A DNA stretch of 64,000 bases from CBDHDJ01 sp965261645. GTDB lineage: Bacteria > Pseudomonadota > Alphaproteobacteria > SHVV01. Under the pieces are notes generated by a model. The model worked only from the letters and a program-made list of their open reading frames with translations, did not search any database and was not told the origin of the DNA. Both the position numbers and the translations under genes were made by a program. Location of the stretch: NCBI GenBank assembly GCA_965261645.1, contig CBDHDJ010000001.1, positions 248,001-312,000 of the forward strand, written 5' to 3'. Below are positions 29,083-38,419 of the stretch, one piece after another (position 1 is the first letter of the stretch; each line of letters starts with the position of its first letter).

Positions 29083-30207
29083 ATGAGCGGTACGACACGC
29101 TATATTTTGCGTCAGCTCATTGGTCCGACGCTTTTCGTCACCGCCAGCCTCGCGGCGATGGTGTGGCTCACTCAAAGCCTTCGCCTGCTTGATCTCATCA
29201 TCAACCGGGGTCTCTCGGTCGGCGCATTCCTGACGATGACGACCTTGCTACTGCCGAGCTTTCTCGCTTTGATCCTGCCGACGGCATTGTTTTGCACCAT
29301 TATTTTCGTTTACCACCGCCTGGACGCGGACCGGGAACTCGTGGTCATGCGGGCGGTCGGCCTCAGTCCGTGGGCGCTGGCCAAACCCGCTTTGCTGGTG
29401 GCCCTGGCCGTCACGCTGGTGGGCTATGCACTCACGCTCTACTTCATGCCGGCCGGCATTCGCGCCTTCAAGGACCAGCAGTTCACCGTGCGAAGCGATT
29501 ACGGGTCCGTTCTCCTCCGTGAAGGGACCTTCAACACCCTGATCGATGGGGTCACGGTCTATGTCCGCGAGCGCGAACGCGGCGGCGAGCTGCGCGGCAT
29601 CCTGGTTCACGACAACCGCGATGAGCGGCGGCCTGTAACCGTGATGGCGGAGCGTGGTGTCCTGATTGGCACCGAGGAGGGACCGCGTTTTGTCATGTTC
29701 AGCGGGAACCGCCAGGAGGTGGGCCCGAATCAAAATGATGTCTCGCTGCTGTATTTCGACAAATATTCGCTCGACCTCGGCCACTTCGGGACCGCGGTCC
29801 GTGATCGCTGGCGCGAGCCGGGAGAGCGCTTTCTGCACGAGCTTTTCTTCCCCGGGACGAGCGTTGACGACCGCAACAACGTGAACAAGTTCAGGGCCGA
29901 AGCGCACCGCCGCCTGGCCGCGCCCCTGCTCGCTCTCACCTTCGCCATGGTCGGACTAGCCAGTATCCTCGTCGGTGGCTTCAACCGACGAACCGCCTGG
30001 CGCGGGATTGTGGTGGCTGCATCGGTGGCCATCGCGGTCCAAGTACTGGGCTTGGGCCTCACCGCCGAGGCGGGAAAGGACCCGAGCCTCGTGCCATTGA
30101 TCTACGGCAACGTCCTTTTGCCGATCGCTGCCAGCATCTATGTCATGGCGTTCCCGCCGTGGTGGCGGTCGCGCTCGGCGGTCGCGCCCGGCGCGGAGGC
30201 CCGCTGA
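29083..30207 (+). CDS. lptF: LPS export ABC transporter permease LptF
   Basis: LptF and LptG form the membrane core of the LptB2FG pump that lifts lipopolysaccharide out of the inner membrane. The 374-residue protein has membrane helices near residues 12-32, 50-77 and 100-122. A large periplasmic beta-jellyroll follows (about 130-260), and then three helices near the C-terminus (about 285-355). The TRYILRQLIGPTLF start and DRELVVMRAVGLSP coupling helix are typical. lptG begins at the last base of its stop codon. Confidence 0.95.
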   Translation: MSGTTRYILRQLIGPTLFVTASLAAMVWLTQSLRLLDLIINRGLSVGAFLTMTTLLLPSFLALILPTALFCTIIFVYHRLDADRELVVMRAVGLSPWALAKPALLVALAVTLVGYALTLYFMPAGIRAFKDQQFTVRSDYGSVLLREGTFNTLIDGVTVYVRERERGGELRGILVHDNRDERRPVTVMAERGVLIGTEEGPRFVMFSGNRQEVGPNQNDVSLLYFDKYSLDLGHFGTAVRDRWREPGERFLHELFFPGTSVDDRNNVNKFRAEAHRRLAAPLLALTFAMVGLASILVGGFNRRTAWRGIVVAASVAIAVQVLGLGLTAEAGKDPSLVPLIYGNVLLPIAASIYVMAFPPWWRSRSAVAPGAEAR

Positions 30208-31301
30208 TGTATTTCGCGCCCACGCTGCTGATCTATCTTGGCCGACAATTTCTCATCGGAATCGGGCTCGCCCTCTTCGTTCTCTTGTCACTCGTCATCC
30301 TGTTCGACATCGTCGAGTTGCTGCGCAGGGCCTCGGGACGCGAGGCTGTTACCTTTGGCCTCATCCTGCAAATGGCGAGTCTCAAAATACCGTTTCTCGC
30401 CCAGAAGGTGCTGCCCTTCGCGACCCTCTTCGGCGGCACCTTTACCTTCCTCCGGTTGAGCCGCACCCAGGAACTCATCGTCGCGCGATCGGCCGGCGTC
30501 TCGGTGTGGCAATTTCTCATGCCCGCTTTCTTGATCGCGATCTTGGTCGGGGTCTTCGTAGTTACGGTATTCAACCCGCTGACGTCGGTCACCATGGCGC
30601 GTTACGAACAACTCGATTCGAAGCTCCTGCGCGGACGCTCGAGCATGTTGGCGGTGTCACCCTCCGGCCTGTGGCTGCGCCAGGCGGATCCGATCGGCCA
30701 GTCGGTCATCCACGCCCGCACCGTGGCGCGCCAGGGCGCGGAGCTGGAGGATGTCATCATTTTCCTCTACGAAGGCGCGGATCGCTTCATCGGCCGCATC
30801 GACGCCCGGCGCGCCCTGCTTACCGAAGGCTCGTGGCAGCTGGAGGAGGCCATGATCACGCGACCTGAAGGCCTGGCAAGCTTCCACGAGCAATACAATC
30901 TGCCGACCACGCTCACGCCGGCCCGAATCCAGGAAAGCTTCGCCTCACCTGAATCGATGTCGTTCTGGGCACTTCCCCAATTCATCGACGTGCTCGAAGC
31001 CGCCGGATTCGCTGCGACCAAGCATCGCCTGCACTGGTACTCGGTGCTCGCCGGACCCGTGCTGCTCGGCGCGATGGTGCTGATCGCGGCGACGTTCTCG
31101 TTGCGGCTTTCACGCTATGGCGGGGCGGGCTTCCTCGTGGTGGGTTCGGTGTCGGCCGGTTTCCTGCTCTATTTCTTATCCGATTTGGTTTACGCGCTCG
31201 GTCTATCAGGTAGCATCCCCGTCCTCCTCGCAGCTTGGGCGCCAGCGGTCGCCAGTTCGCTACTCGGCCTGGCCATGCTTTTTCACTTCGAGGACGGTTG
31301 A
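30207..31301 (+). CDS. lptG: LPS export ABC transporter permease LptG
   Basis: The 364-residue partner of LptF shares its layout. Early helices (LIYLGRQFLIGIGLALFVLL), a coupling helix in LSRTQELIVARSAGVSVWQF, a periplasmic domain (about residues 125-255) and three C-terminal helices are visible. The ATG at 30207 overlaps the lptF stop by one base (TGATG). It is followed after 6 bases by lptD, so pump and outer-membrane acceptor are made from one transcript. Confidence 0.95.
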   Translation: MYFAPTLLIYLGRQFLIGIGLALFVLLSLVILFDIVELLRRASGREAVTFGLILQMASLKIPFLAQKVLPFATLFGGTFTFLRLSRTQELIVARSAGVSVWQFLMPAFLIAILVGVFVVTVFNPLTSVTMARYEQLDSKLLRGRSSMLAVSPSGLWLRQADPIGQSVIHARTVARQGAELEDVIIFLYEGADRFIGRIDARRALLTEGSWQLEEAMITRPEGLASFHEQYNLPTTLTPARIQESFASPESMSFWALPQFIDVLEAAGFAATKHRLHWYSVLAGPVLLGAMVLIAATFSLRLSRYGGAGFLVVGSVSAGFLLYFLSDLVYALGLSGSIPVLLAAWAPAVASSLLGLAMLFHFEDG

Positions 31302-31307
31302 GACCGC

Positions 31308-33485
31308 ATGGCCGATCGCCCACCGGACACCGTTGCGCTGATCAGAACAGTTTTCGTCGTTGCGACCCTCGTGGCCGCACTCGCCAGTCCGTTGTCCCTC
31401 GCGGCGCAAACCGCACCGGCGGACAGTCCTGTGCTGTTCCGTGCCGACGATCTGCACTATGACCGGGAACACGGTATCGTCGAAGCTGCCGGCCATGTCG
31501 AAATTAGCGTCGAGGACACGATTCTGCTGGCCGACGAGGTCACCTATAACGAGCAAACCGACACGGTCGTCGCGACCGGCAACATCAGTATCCTGCAACC
31601 CAGCGGCGACGTCCTGTTCGCTGACCACGTCGAGCTCCAGGACAATTTACGCACGGGATTCCTGATTGGATTCCGCGCGCTCCTGTCGGATCGCTCCCGC
31701 TTCGCCGCCGTGGGCGCGCACCGCATAGGCGGCAATCGGCTGGAAATGACGCGTGTGGTGTACTCCGCCTGCCACCTTTCAGAGACCGATCGCGAGCGGC
31801 CGCCGCTGTGGCAAATCAAGGCGTTCAAGGTGATTCACGATCAGGCGCGCCAGCGCATTGATTACCAGGACCTGGTGCTCGAGTTCTTCGGCCTGCCGGT
31901 GGCCTATGTCCCCTACTTTTCGCACGCCGATCCTTCGGTCAAACGCAAGAGCGGCTTTCTCACGCCCACCTACGGCAGTTCAAGCCGACTCGGGCTCAGG
32001 CTCGAGGTGCCGTATTACTTCAACATCGCGCCGCATCGCGACGCCACGTTTGCCCTCCTGTTCACCAGCAAAGAGAGTGTCGTTCTGGCTGGCGAATACC
32101 GCGAGAGAGTCCGCAGCGGAGAGTTCATCGCCGATGGCAGCTTTACCCGCGTCGACGAGCGTGACAACAACAACGTCAAGACCGGTGATGAAGAGGTGCG
32201 CGGCCACATATTCTCGTCCGGCCGATTCGAGCTGAACGAAACCTGGAGTACCGGCTACGCTATTGTCCGGGCCACCGATGACACCTATCTGCGCCGCTAC
32301 GACTTCAGCGACGATGACACGCTGACCAGCAACGCTTATATCGAGGGATTTCGCGGGCGCAACTACGCCGCCGCCAATATCTTCGCGTTCCAGGGATTGC
32401 GCGAGGAGGATGACCCCGGACAAACCCCGCTCATCCTACCGCTGCTCGATTTCAATTACCTCGGCGTGCCGGGCCATCGCGGCCAGCGGGCCAGCCTGGA
32501 CGCGAATCTGCTCGCGTTGACGCGCGACGAAGGAACCGACACCCAAAGGCTGTCCCTGGATGCGGGCTGGCAGCTTCCCTTTACCTCCGCGATAGGCGAG
32601 ATCTACACCCTGAGCGCGAATTTGCGCGGCGATCTCTATTTCGTCGACGACGTGGTGGCGTCCAACGACCCGACCGCGGCCCGGGAAGATGGGTTTGCCG
32701 GCCGGCTTTACCCCCGGCTCGCGCTTGACTGGCGTCTTCCGTTCGTGCGCGAGGATCGCGTCTCGCGGCAAGTGATCGAACCCGTCGCGACCGTGATCGT
32801 GGCGCCCAACGGCGGCAATCCGACGGATATCCCCAACGAAGACAGCGTCAGCTTCGAGTTTGACGACACCAACGTCTTCAGCCTGAACCGTTTTCCCGGT
32901 CTCGACCGGGTCGAGGGCGGGGCGCGCATCAACTATGGATTCCGTGCAGGCGCCTATCATTCAGGCAGTCAATATGCGACAGCGCGGGTGGGCCAGGTGT
33001 TCCGCGTGAACGACGACGACACCTTCGCCGACAAAACCGGGCTCGAAAACCAACGATCGGATTACGTCGGCGCGATCAACTTCGTGCCTTCCTCGTTCAT
33101 CGATTACTCCCACCGTTTCCGCCTCGACCGCGACTCGCTGTCGATCCGGCGCCACGAGATACAGCTAACCGCCGGGCCCGAGTTTCTGCGCGCCTCGGCC
33201 GGCTACATCTCGCTCGATCGCGAACTCACGACCCAGGAACTCGAGAGCCGCGAGGAGTTGAGCTTGTCCGGCCGCGCGCAGCTCGTACGCTATTGGGCGA
33301 TTACGGCCGATACCCGGCGCGATCTCACCGACAATGGCGGAACGCTCAAGTACGGCTTCGGACTTATTTATCAGGACGAATGCCTAATTTTCACAGTGGG
33401 CTACGAACGCGATTTCACGGAAGACCGCGACGTCCGCCCATCGACCACTGTGACATTTCGCATAAAGCTCAAGAATATTGGCTGA
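31308..33485 (+). CDS. lptD: LPS-assembly outer membrane protein LptD
   Basis: LptD, with lipoprotein LptE, inserts LPS into the outer leaflet. The 725-residue protein begins with a signal-like hydrophobic stretch (VFVVATLVAALASPLSLAAQ). An OstA/LptA-like domain (about residues 40-150; DDLHYDREHGIVEAAGHVEI) follows, and then a long barrel with LPVAYVPYFSHADPSVKRKS. One Cys is near the N-domain boundary (YSACHL) and one is near the end (DECLIF), fewer than in enterobacteria. It is the last gene of the lptFGD run. Confidence 0.94.
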   Translation: MADRPPDTVALIRTVFVVATLVAALASPLSLAAQTAPADSPVLFRADDLHYDREHGIVEAAGHVEISVEDTILLADEVTYNEQTDTVVATGNISILQPSGDVLFADHVELQDNLRTGFLIGFRALLSDRSRFAAVGAHRIGGNRLEMTRVVYSACHLSETDRERPPLWQIKAFKVIHDQARQRIDYQDLVLEFFGLPVAYVPYFSHADPSVKRKSGFLTPTYGSSSRLGLRLEVPYYFNIAPHRDATFALLFTSKESVVLAGEYRERVRSGEFIADGSFTRVDERDNNNVKTGDEEVRGHIFSSGRFELNETWSTGYAIVRATDDTYLRRYDFSDDDTLTSNAYIEGFRGRNYAAANIFAFQGLREEDDPGQTPLILPLLDFNYLGVPGHRGQRASLDANLLALTRDEGTDTQRLSLDAGWQLPFTSAIGEIYTLSANLRGDLYFVDDVVASNDPTAAREDGFAGRLYPRLALDWRLPFVREDRVSRQVIEPVATVIVAPNGGNPTDIPNEDSVSFEFDDTNVFSLNRFPGLDRVEGGARINYGFRAGAYHSGSQYATARVGQVFRVNDDDTFADKTGLENQRSDYVGAINFVPSSFIDYSHRFRLDRDSLSIRRHEIQLTAGPEFLRASAGYISLDRELTTQELESREELSLSGRAQLVRYWAITADTRRDLTDNGGTLKYGFGLIYQDECLIFTVGYERDFTEDRDVRPSTTVTFRIKLKNIG

Positions 33486-33523
33486 CCATCATCGCGCCTG
33501 AGCGGACCTTGTCAGGCCACCCG

Positions 33524-33552
33524 TTGGTGGGTGAGATGGAATCTCCTATACT
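33524..33552 (+). promoter_or_regulatory. Candidate promoter of surA-pdxA-rsmA
   Basis: TTGGTG at 33524-33529 is separated by 17 bases from TATACT at 33547-33552. It lies in the 160-base gap between lptD and surA, about 94 bases before the surA start. The surA group may therefore be transcribed apart from lptD as well as by read-through. Confidence 0.5.
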
Positions 33553-33645
33553 GGGTGGAAGCGCACCGGCGTACCCAGCCTGGCTTCGAAACCGCGTGGG
33601 CGCACGGTGCCGATTCCGCTCCACGATGTCTGGATATGTAGCGTT

Positions 33646-34902
33646 ATGAAGGGCTTAGGCTTGGCGGTTCTGGGCTTGATGCTCGCGGCGGTCACGCCGG
33701 CGGCAACGGCGCAGGATGTTCAATCCATCGCCGCCATCGTGAACGACGAGGTGGTCTCGGTCTACGACGTCGAGCGCCGGCTCAAGTTCTTGATATCTAC
33801 CTCGCAACTGAACGCGACTTCCGAGGTGCGCAAGGCACTGCGGCGCCAAGTGCTCGACAACCTGATCAACGAGCGGCTCCAACTCCAGGAAGCCGAGCGC
33901 CTCAATCTCCTCGTCACGGAGGACGACATCGAGAGCGCATTGCGTTTCCTGGCCCGGCAAAACAATGTGGAGCCCGACGAAATCGACACGTTCTTCCGGA
34001 CGAACAACGTCGACAGGAGCACCCTCATCGAACAGCTCCGCGCCGAGATCGCCTGGACGAAGGTCGTCAATCGCCGATTGAGGACCTCTTTCCGTATCAG
34101 CGACGAGGAGATCGACGAAGCGCTCGAGTTCATGGAACAAAGCAAGGGTCAGACTGAAATCCTGATGTCCGAAATCTTCCTTCCCGTCGATGTTCCCGAG
34201 CAGGAAGACGAGCTCCGCCTCACCGCCGAGCGCCTGGCCGGTGACATTCGCAACGGTACGCCTTTCGGGGTGGTTGCGCGGCAATATTCGCAGGGCGTGA
34301 CGGCTCATTCAGGTGGCGATGTGGGTTGGATCCAGTCGGGCCAGCTCGCAGCGGAAATCGGCCAGGCAATTGCAATCATGGACCCTGGCCAAGTGTCACC
34401 ACCTATCCGCACGGCGGACGGCTATTACATCGTCGGCTTGCGCGATACCCGCAAGATACTGACCGCCGATCGCGATGACGTGAAGATGGCGCTCAAGCAG
34501 ATCGTCCTGCCCTTGACCGCGAATGCGGGGCAAGACGAGCAAGCGGCCCAGCACGAGTTGGCCACGACGATCCGCAGCACAATCGGCGACTGCGGAGACG
34601 TCGATCGCATCGCTCGGGATCTCAACTCGCCGGATTCGGGCGATCTCGGAACCATCCGCCTGGGCGAGCTTCCGGCCAACTTTCGCGCTGCCGTCGAGAA
34701 CCTGTCCGTGGATCAAGCCAGCGTACCGGTGGTCACCGACAGCGGCGTGCATGTTCTGGTGGTGTGCGAGCGCACCGAACCCAATGTCGGGTTGCCGGAT
34801 CGCCGGGCGGTGGAGAACCGCCTGTTGCGGGTCAGGCTCGCGGTTATGGCCCGGCGGTATCTGCACAATCTGCGGCGCGACGCCGTCGTGGAGTTCCGTT
34901 GA
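33646..34902 (+). CDS. surA: Periplasmic chaperone/peptidyl-prolyl isomerase, SurA family
   Basis: SurA escorts outer-membrane proteins such as LptD to the assembly machinery. The 418-residue protein has a signal peptide (KGLGLAVLGLMLAAVTPAAT with an AQ cleavage region). A SurA N-domain follows with IAAIVNDEVVSVYDVERRLK and QVLDNLINERLQLQEAERL. One parvulin domain is visible at about residues 170-270 (SEIFLPVD, ARQYSQGVTAHSGGDVGWIQ), and a less clear second half follows. I chose the ATG at 33646 because it begins the signal peptide. pdxA overlaps its stop by one base. Confidence 0.92.
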   Translation: MKGLGLAVLGLMLAAVTPAATAQDVQSIAAIVNDEVVSVYDVERRLKFLISTSQLNATSEVRKALRRQVLDNLINERLQLQEAERLNLLVTEDDIESALRFLARQNNVEPDEIDTFFRTNNVDRSTLIEQLRAEIAWTKVVNRRLRTSFRISDEEIDEALEFMEQSKGQTEILMSEIFLPVDVPEQEDELRLTAERLAGDIRNGTPFGVVARQYSQGVTAHSGGDVGWIQSGQLAAEIGQAIAIMDPGQVSPPIRTADGYYIVGLRDTRKILTADRDDVKMALKQIVLPLTANAGQDEQAAQHELATTIRSTIGDCGDVDRIARDLNSPDSGDLGTIRLGELPANFRAAVENLSVDQASVPVVTDSGVHVLVVCERTEPNVGLPDRRAVENRLLRVRLAVMARRYLHNLRRDAVVEFR

Positions 34903-35936
34903 TGCTGAACAAGAACGGCCACCCGCCACTCGCGCTCACCATGGGCGAGCCCGCAGGGATCGGAGGGGAAGTGACCCTCAAGGCCTGGCTGTCCCGGCGG
35001 CAGGAGAATCTGCCGCCATTTTTCCTGCTTGATGATCCGGCGCGGATTGCCGAATTGGCGCAGCACCTCGGGCTTGACGTGCCGGTGCACGTCATCGGGG
35101 ATTCGCGAGAGGCCGGCGCCGTGTTTCCGGCGGCCCTGCCGATACGCGCCGTTTCCCTCAGCCAACCAGCGAGGCCGGGCGAGCCCGACCCGGCCAATGC
35201 ACCGGCGGTGATCGGCGCCATCGATGCCGCCGTGGAGCTGGTCGACTCGGGGCAGGCCGCCGCCATCGTCACCAACCCGATTCACAAGCCAACCCTTCTC
35301 GCGGCGGGCTTCCCACACGCCGGTCACACGGAGTATCTCGGGGCGCTGGCGGGCGAAGGGGCCAAGCCCGTGATGATGCTCGCCTGTCCAGGCCTCAGGG
35401 TGATCCCCGTCACCATCCATGTGCCGCTGGCGGAGGCGCTCACCCGCCTCAGCACGCCCGCGATCGTCGCCAGCACACGCATTGCGGGCCGCGCCCTCAT
35501 TGAGGATTTCAGCATCGCCCAGCCGCGCCTCGTTGTCGCGGGGCTGAACCCACACGCCGGTGACGGCGGCGACCTCGGCCGCGAGGAGATCGACATCATC
35601 GCGCCGGCGGTCGACGAATTGCGCGCCGACGGCTGGACGATTTCGGGACCGCATCCGCCCGACAGCCTGTTTCACGAGGCGGCGCGAGGGGATTATGACG
35701 CCGCTGTCTGCATGTATCACGACCAGGCCCTGATCCCGCTCAAGACGGTGGACTTCGATCATGGCGTGAACATCACCCTGGGCCTCCGTTTCGTCCGCAC
35801 CTCGCCCGATCACGGAACCGCCCTCGACATCGCGGGCCAGGGCCTCGCCCGCCCCGACAGCCTGATCGCGGCGATCAAGACCGCGGCCGCGATAGCCGGT
35901 CATCGCGCAGCGCTCACCGCACCGTCGCATGCCTGA
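34902..35936 (+). CDS. pdxA: 4-hydroxythreonine-4-phosphate dehydrogenase
   Basis: PdxA oxidises 4-phosphohydroxy-L-threonine in vitamin B6 synthesis. The 344-residue protein has ALTMGEPAGIGGEVTLKAW, the metal-ligand segment GHTEYLGALAG, the VAGLNPHAGDGGDLGREEID loop and MYHDQALIPLKTVDFDHGVN. Its ATG overlaps the surA stop (TGATG), and its own end overlaps rsmA by 8 bases. The surA-pdxA-rsmA order is conserved across many proteobacteria. Confidence 0.96.
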   Translation: MLNKNGHPPLALTMGEPAGIGGEVTLKAWLSRRQENLPPFFLLDDPARIAELAQHLGLDVPVHVIGDSREAGAVFPAALPIRAVSLSQPARPGEPDPANAPAVIGAIDAAVELVDSGQAAAIVTNPIHKPTLLAAGFPHAGHTEYLGALAGEGAKPVMMLACPGLRVIPVTIHVPLAEALTRLSTPAIVASTRIAGRALIEDFSIAQPRLVVAGLNPHAGDGGDLGREEIDIIAPAVDELRADGWTISGPHPPDSLFHEAARGDYDAAVCMYHDQALIPLKTVDFDHGVNITLGLRFVRTSPDHGTALDIAGQGLARPDSLIAAIKTAAAIAGHRAALTAPSHA

Positions 35937-36846
35937 CCACGGGCCGGCGCGACCATCGCATGAGCGGCGCGAGGAACCTTTGCGCGAGGTCATCAAGCGG
36001 CACCGGCTCACCGCGCGCAAAGGGCTCGGCCAGCATTTCCTGCTCGATCAAAACCTGACACGGCGGATCGTCCGCGCCGCCGGCGAGGTGGCCGGAGTTA
36101 CCGTGCTGGAAATCGGCCCTGGACCGGGAGGGCTGACCCGCGCCCTGCTCGAGGCCGGCGCCAAGCGCGTGGTTGCCGTCGAGCGGGATCGACGCTGCGT
36201 GGCGGCGCTGGAGGATCTCGTTGCGGCGCATCCGGGACGCCTCGGGGTGATCCACGCCGACGCCCTGGAGATCGACGAGGCCATGCTGATCGACGGCCCG
36301 GCCAAGATCGTAGCCAATCTCCCTTACAGCGTGGCGACCGCGCTGCTCTTGAAGTGGATCGAACAACCCGAGCGCTTTCAAAACCTTACTCTGATGTTCC
36401 AAAGAGAAGTGGCGGACCGGCTCGTCGCGCCGCCCGGCAACAAGACTTACGGCCGCCTCTCCGTCATGACCCAATGGCGGTTCACGGTCCGGCGCCTGTT
36501 CGATGTGGCACCCAGCGCCTTCGTCCCGCCCCCCAAAGTGACCTCGACCGTCGTGGGGCTCGAACCCCGGCGGCGGCCGCTCGCCGTGGCCGACCGCGGG
36601 GCACTAGAGACCGTTGTGGCGGCGGCCTTCGGCCAGCGCCGCAAGATGCTGCGCACCAGCCTCAAGCGCTTGGGAATCGATACCGGAGCCCTGCTGGCCT
36701 CTACCGGCATCGCACCGACGGCGCGTGCCGAAGAGCTCGATGTCGCCCGCTTTTGCGCTCTCGCCCGCGCGTACGAAAAAGCCGTTAGCGCTCCTCGCCG
36801 AGCTGACGGACGAAGGCGTCGAGACCACGCTGCCGGTGCCGCTTGA
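35929..36846 (+). CDS. rsmA: 16S rRNA adenine dimethyltransferase RsmA (KsgA)
   Basis: RsmA dimethylates two adjacent adenines near the 3' end of 16S rRNA. The 305-residue protein has ARKGLGQHFLLDQNLTRRIV, the SAM motif LEIGPGPGGLTRALLEAGA, VANLPYSVATALLLKW (NLPY catalytic motif), and FVPPPKVTSTVV. An Arg/Ala-rich tail of about 15 residues extends into the convergent gmk gene, a 62-base overlap. Confidence 0.96.
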   Translation: MPDHGPARPSHERREEPLREVIKRHRLTARKGLGQHFLLDQNLTRRIVRAAGEVAGVTVLEIGPGPGGLTRALLEAGAKRVVAVERDRRCVAALEDLVAAHPGRLGVIHADALEIDEAMLIDGPAKIVANLPYSVATALLLKWIEQPERFQNLTLMFQREVADRLVAPPGNKTYGRLSVMTQWRFTVRRLFDVAPSAFVPPPKVTSTVVGLEPRRRPLAVADRGALETVVAAAFGQRRKMLRTSLKRLGIDTGALLASTGIAPTARAEELDVARFCALARAYEKAVSAPRRADGRRRRDHAAGAA

Positions 36847-37423
36847 GCCGCTCGGCGCTCAGGATCGCGCGCACCTTCGCCAGGGTCTCAGTGACGTCGT
36901 TGTTGACGACGACGTAGTCGAACTCTTGCCAATGGCTCATTTCGCTGGCGGCTTTGTCCATGCGGGCCGCCACCACCTCATCGCTGTCCTGAGCACGCGT
37001 ATGTAAACGCCGCTCGAGCTCTGCGGTAGAGGGCGGGAGAATGAAGATGCTCACGATATCCCGCTCGGCGTGCTCTTTGAGTTGCCGGGCGCCCTGCCAA
37101 TCAACATCGAACAGCATGTCGCGCCCGGCCTCGAGGCCTGCATAAACGGGCGCGGCGGGCGTGCCGTATTTGTGATCGAACACCGTCGCGTGCTCTAAAA
37201 ACTCGCCATTGGCGACCATCAGGTCGAAGTCGACCTCGTCCACGAATTCATAATCGCGCTTCGGCACTTCGTCTGCTCGCCGCGAGCGCGTCGTTACCGA
37301 GACGGACATCTCCAGGCCGGCTTCATTTTCGAGAAGCAGACGGGCGATGGTCGTTTTGCCGGCGCCGGATGGCGAGGACAATACGAGCATCAGGCCGCGC
37401 CGCGGTGAGTCCGTTGAGGTCAT
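36785..37423 (-). CDS. gmk: Guanylate kinase
   Basis: Gmk phosphorylates GMP to GDP. The 212-residue enzyme has the P-loop VLSSPSGAGKTTIARLLLEN, the GMP-binding SVSVTTRSRRADEVPKRDYE and FLEHATVFDHKYGTP, and the lid segment. It follows yicC with a 4-base gap, a standard pair. Its 3' end overlaps the rsmA end for 62 bases on the opposite strand. Confidence 0.96.
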   Translation of the reverse strand: MTSTDSPRRGLMLVLSSPSGAGKTTIARLLLENEAGLEMSVSVTTRSRRADEVPKRDYEFVDEVDFDLMVANGEFLEHATVFDHKYGTPAAPVYAGLEAGRDMLFDVDWQGARQLKEHAERDIVSIFILPPSTAELERRLHTRAQDSDEVVAARMDKAASEMSHWQEFDYVVVNNDVTETLAKVRAILSAERLKRHRQRGLDAFVRQLGEER

Positions 37424-37427
37424 CGCC

Positions 37428-38321
37428 CTACTCGATGTTTTGGCTTTGCTCGCGGAACCGATCGATCGCCACTTTGAGATCGAGGCCGATGCGGGTCAGC
37501 GTCACGTCGGCTGATTTCGAGCACAAGGTGTTCGCCTCACGATTGAATTCCTGGGCGAGAAAGTCGAGCCGGCGCCCGACCGCGCCCGCGGCGCCGACCA
37601 GTTCGCGCGCCTGCACGATGTGCGCTGCGAGCCGATCGAGCTCTTCGCGCACGTCCGCCTTGACCACCAGCAACGCGACCTCCTGCGCCAGGCGCTCCTC
37701 GGGCAGGGGCGGGGTCTCGCCAAGCAGCGCCGACAGCTGTTCGTCAAGCCGCGCCTTGATCGCCTCCGGCTGGGTGGCCGCGTGATTTCGGGCCGCGTCC
37801 GTCAGCCGGTCGATATCATCGAGCTGGCTTGCCATTACAGTGGCGAGGTGCTGCCCCTCCTCAGCCCGCGCAACGGCAAGGCCCGCCTTGGCTTCCTCCA
37901 ATGTGATCAGCATCGCCGCCTCGCGTTCGGACCGCACATCGTCGTCCTCCTCGGGATCGACGATCTCGATCACTCCGCGCGTGGTGAGCAACGCATCAAG
38001 GCGGGGCGGTGCAACACCCGTTGCGCCGTCGAACTCACGGGCGAGCGCGAGCAGCTGATCGAGCAACGCGCGATTGACCTGGACGCCGCCGGCCTCCGCC
38101 GCACGGGTGAGGTGCAGCGCCGCCGTGATGTTACCGCGGGCGAACCGCTCGGCAAGGGCCGCGCGGACACGACCCTCGAGCGCATCCATGCCATTGGGCA
38201 GGCGGCAGCGGATATCGAGCGCCCGTCCATTGACGCTCTTGAGTTCCCAGGTCCACGTGAAGGCGCCGGACTGGCCATCGGCCCGTGCATACCCCGTCAT
38301 GCTAGCCAGCGTCACGGACAC
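37428..38321 (-). CDS. yicC: YicC family endoribonuclease-like protein
   Basis: YicC proteins act on small RNAs in E. coli, and their general role is still poorly known. The 297-residue protein has SMTGYARADGQSGAFTWTWE, LKSVNGRALDIRCRLP, a coiled helical middle and the conserved end RLDFLAQEFNREANTLCSKS followed by LKVAIDRFREQSQNIE. The start is a GTG at 38321 or a GTG at 38315 with GAGG upstream. It is paired with gmk as in most proteobacteria. Confidence 0.93.
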   Translation of the reverse strand: MSVTLASMTGYARADGQSGAFTWTWELKSVNGRALDIRCRLPNGMDALEGRVRAALAERFARGNITAALHLTRAAEAGGVQVNRALLDQLLALAREFDGATGVAPPRLDALLTTRGVIEIVDPEEDDDVRSEREAAMLITLEEAKAGLAVARAEEGQHLATVMASQLDDIDRLTDAARNHAATQPEAIKARLDEQLSALLGETPPLPEERLAQEVALLVVKADVREELDRLAAHIVQARELVGAAGAVGRRLDFLAQEFNREANTLCSKSADVTLTRIGLDLKVAIDRFREQSQNIE

Positions 38322-38367
38322 CTCGTGGCTGAATGATGAAGCCCGGCGAACCGCCGGTGGCCTACTC

Positions 38368-38373
38368 TATAAT
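38368..38373 (+). promoter_or_regulatory. Perfect -10 hexamer upstream of the SDR gene
   Basis: TATAAT at 38368-38373 lies 46 bases before the SDR start at 38420, in the 98-base divergent gap to yicC. A convincing -35 is not visible. Confidence 0.35.
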
Positions 38374-38419
38374 GCGGGTTTCCCACCAACAACCCTGCCC
38401 CGGCCGAGGAATGTGAGCC

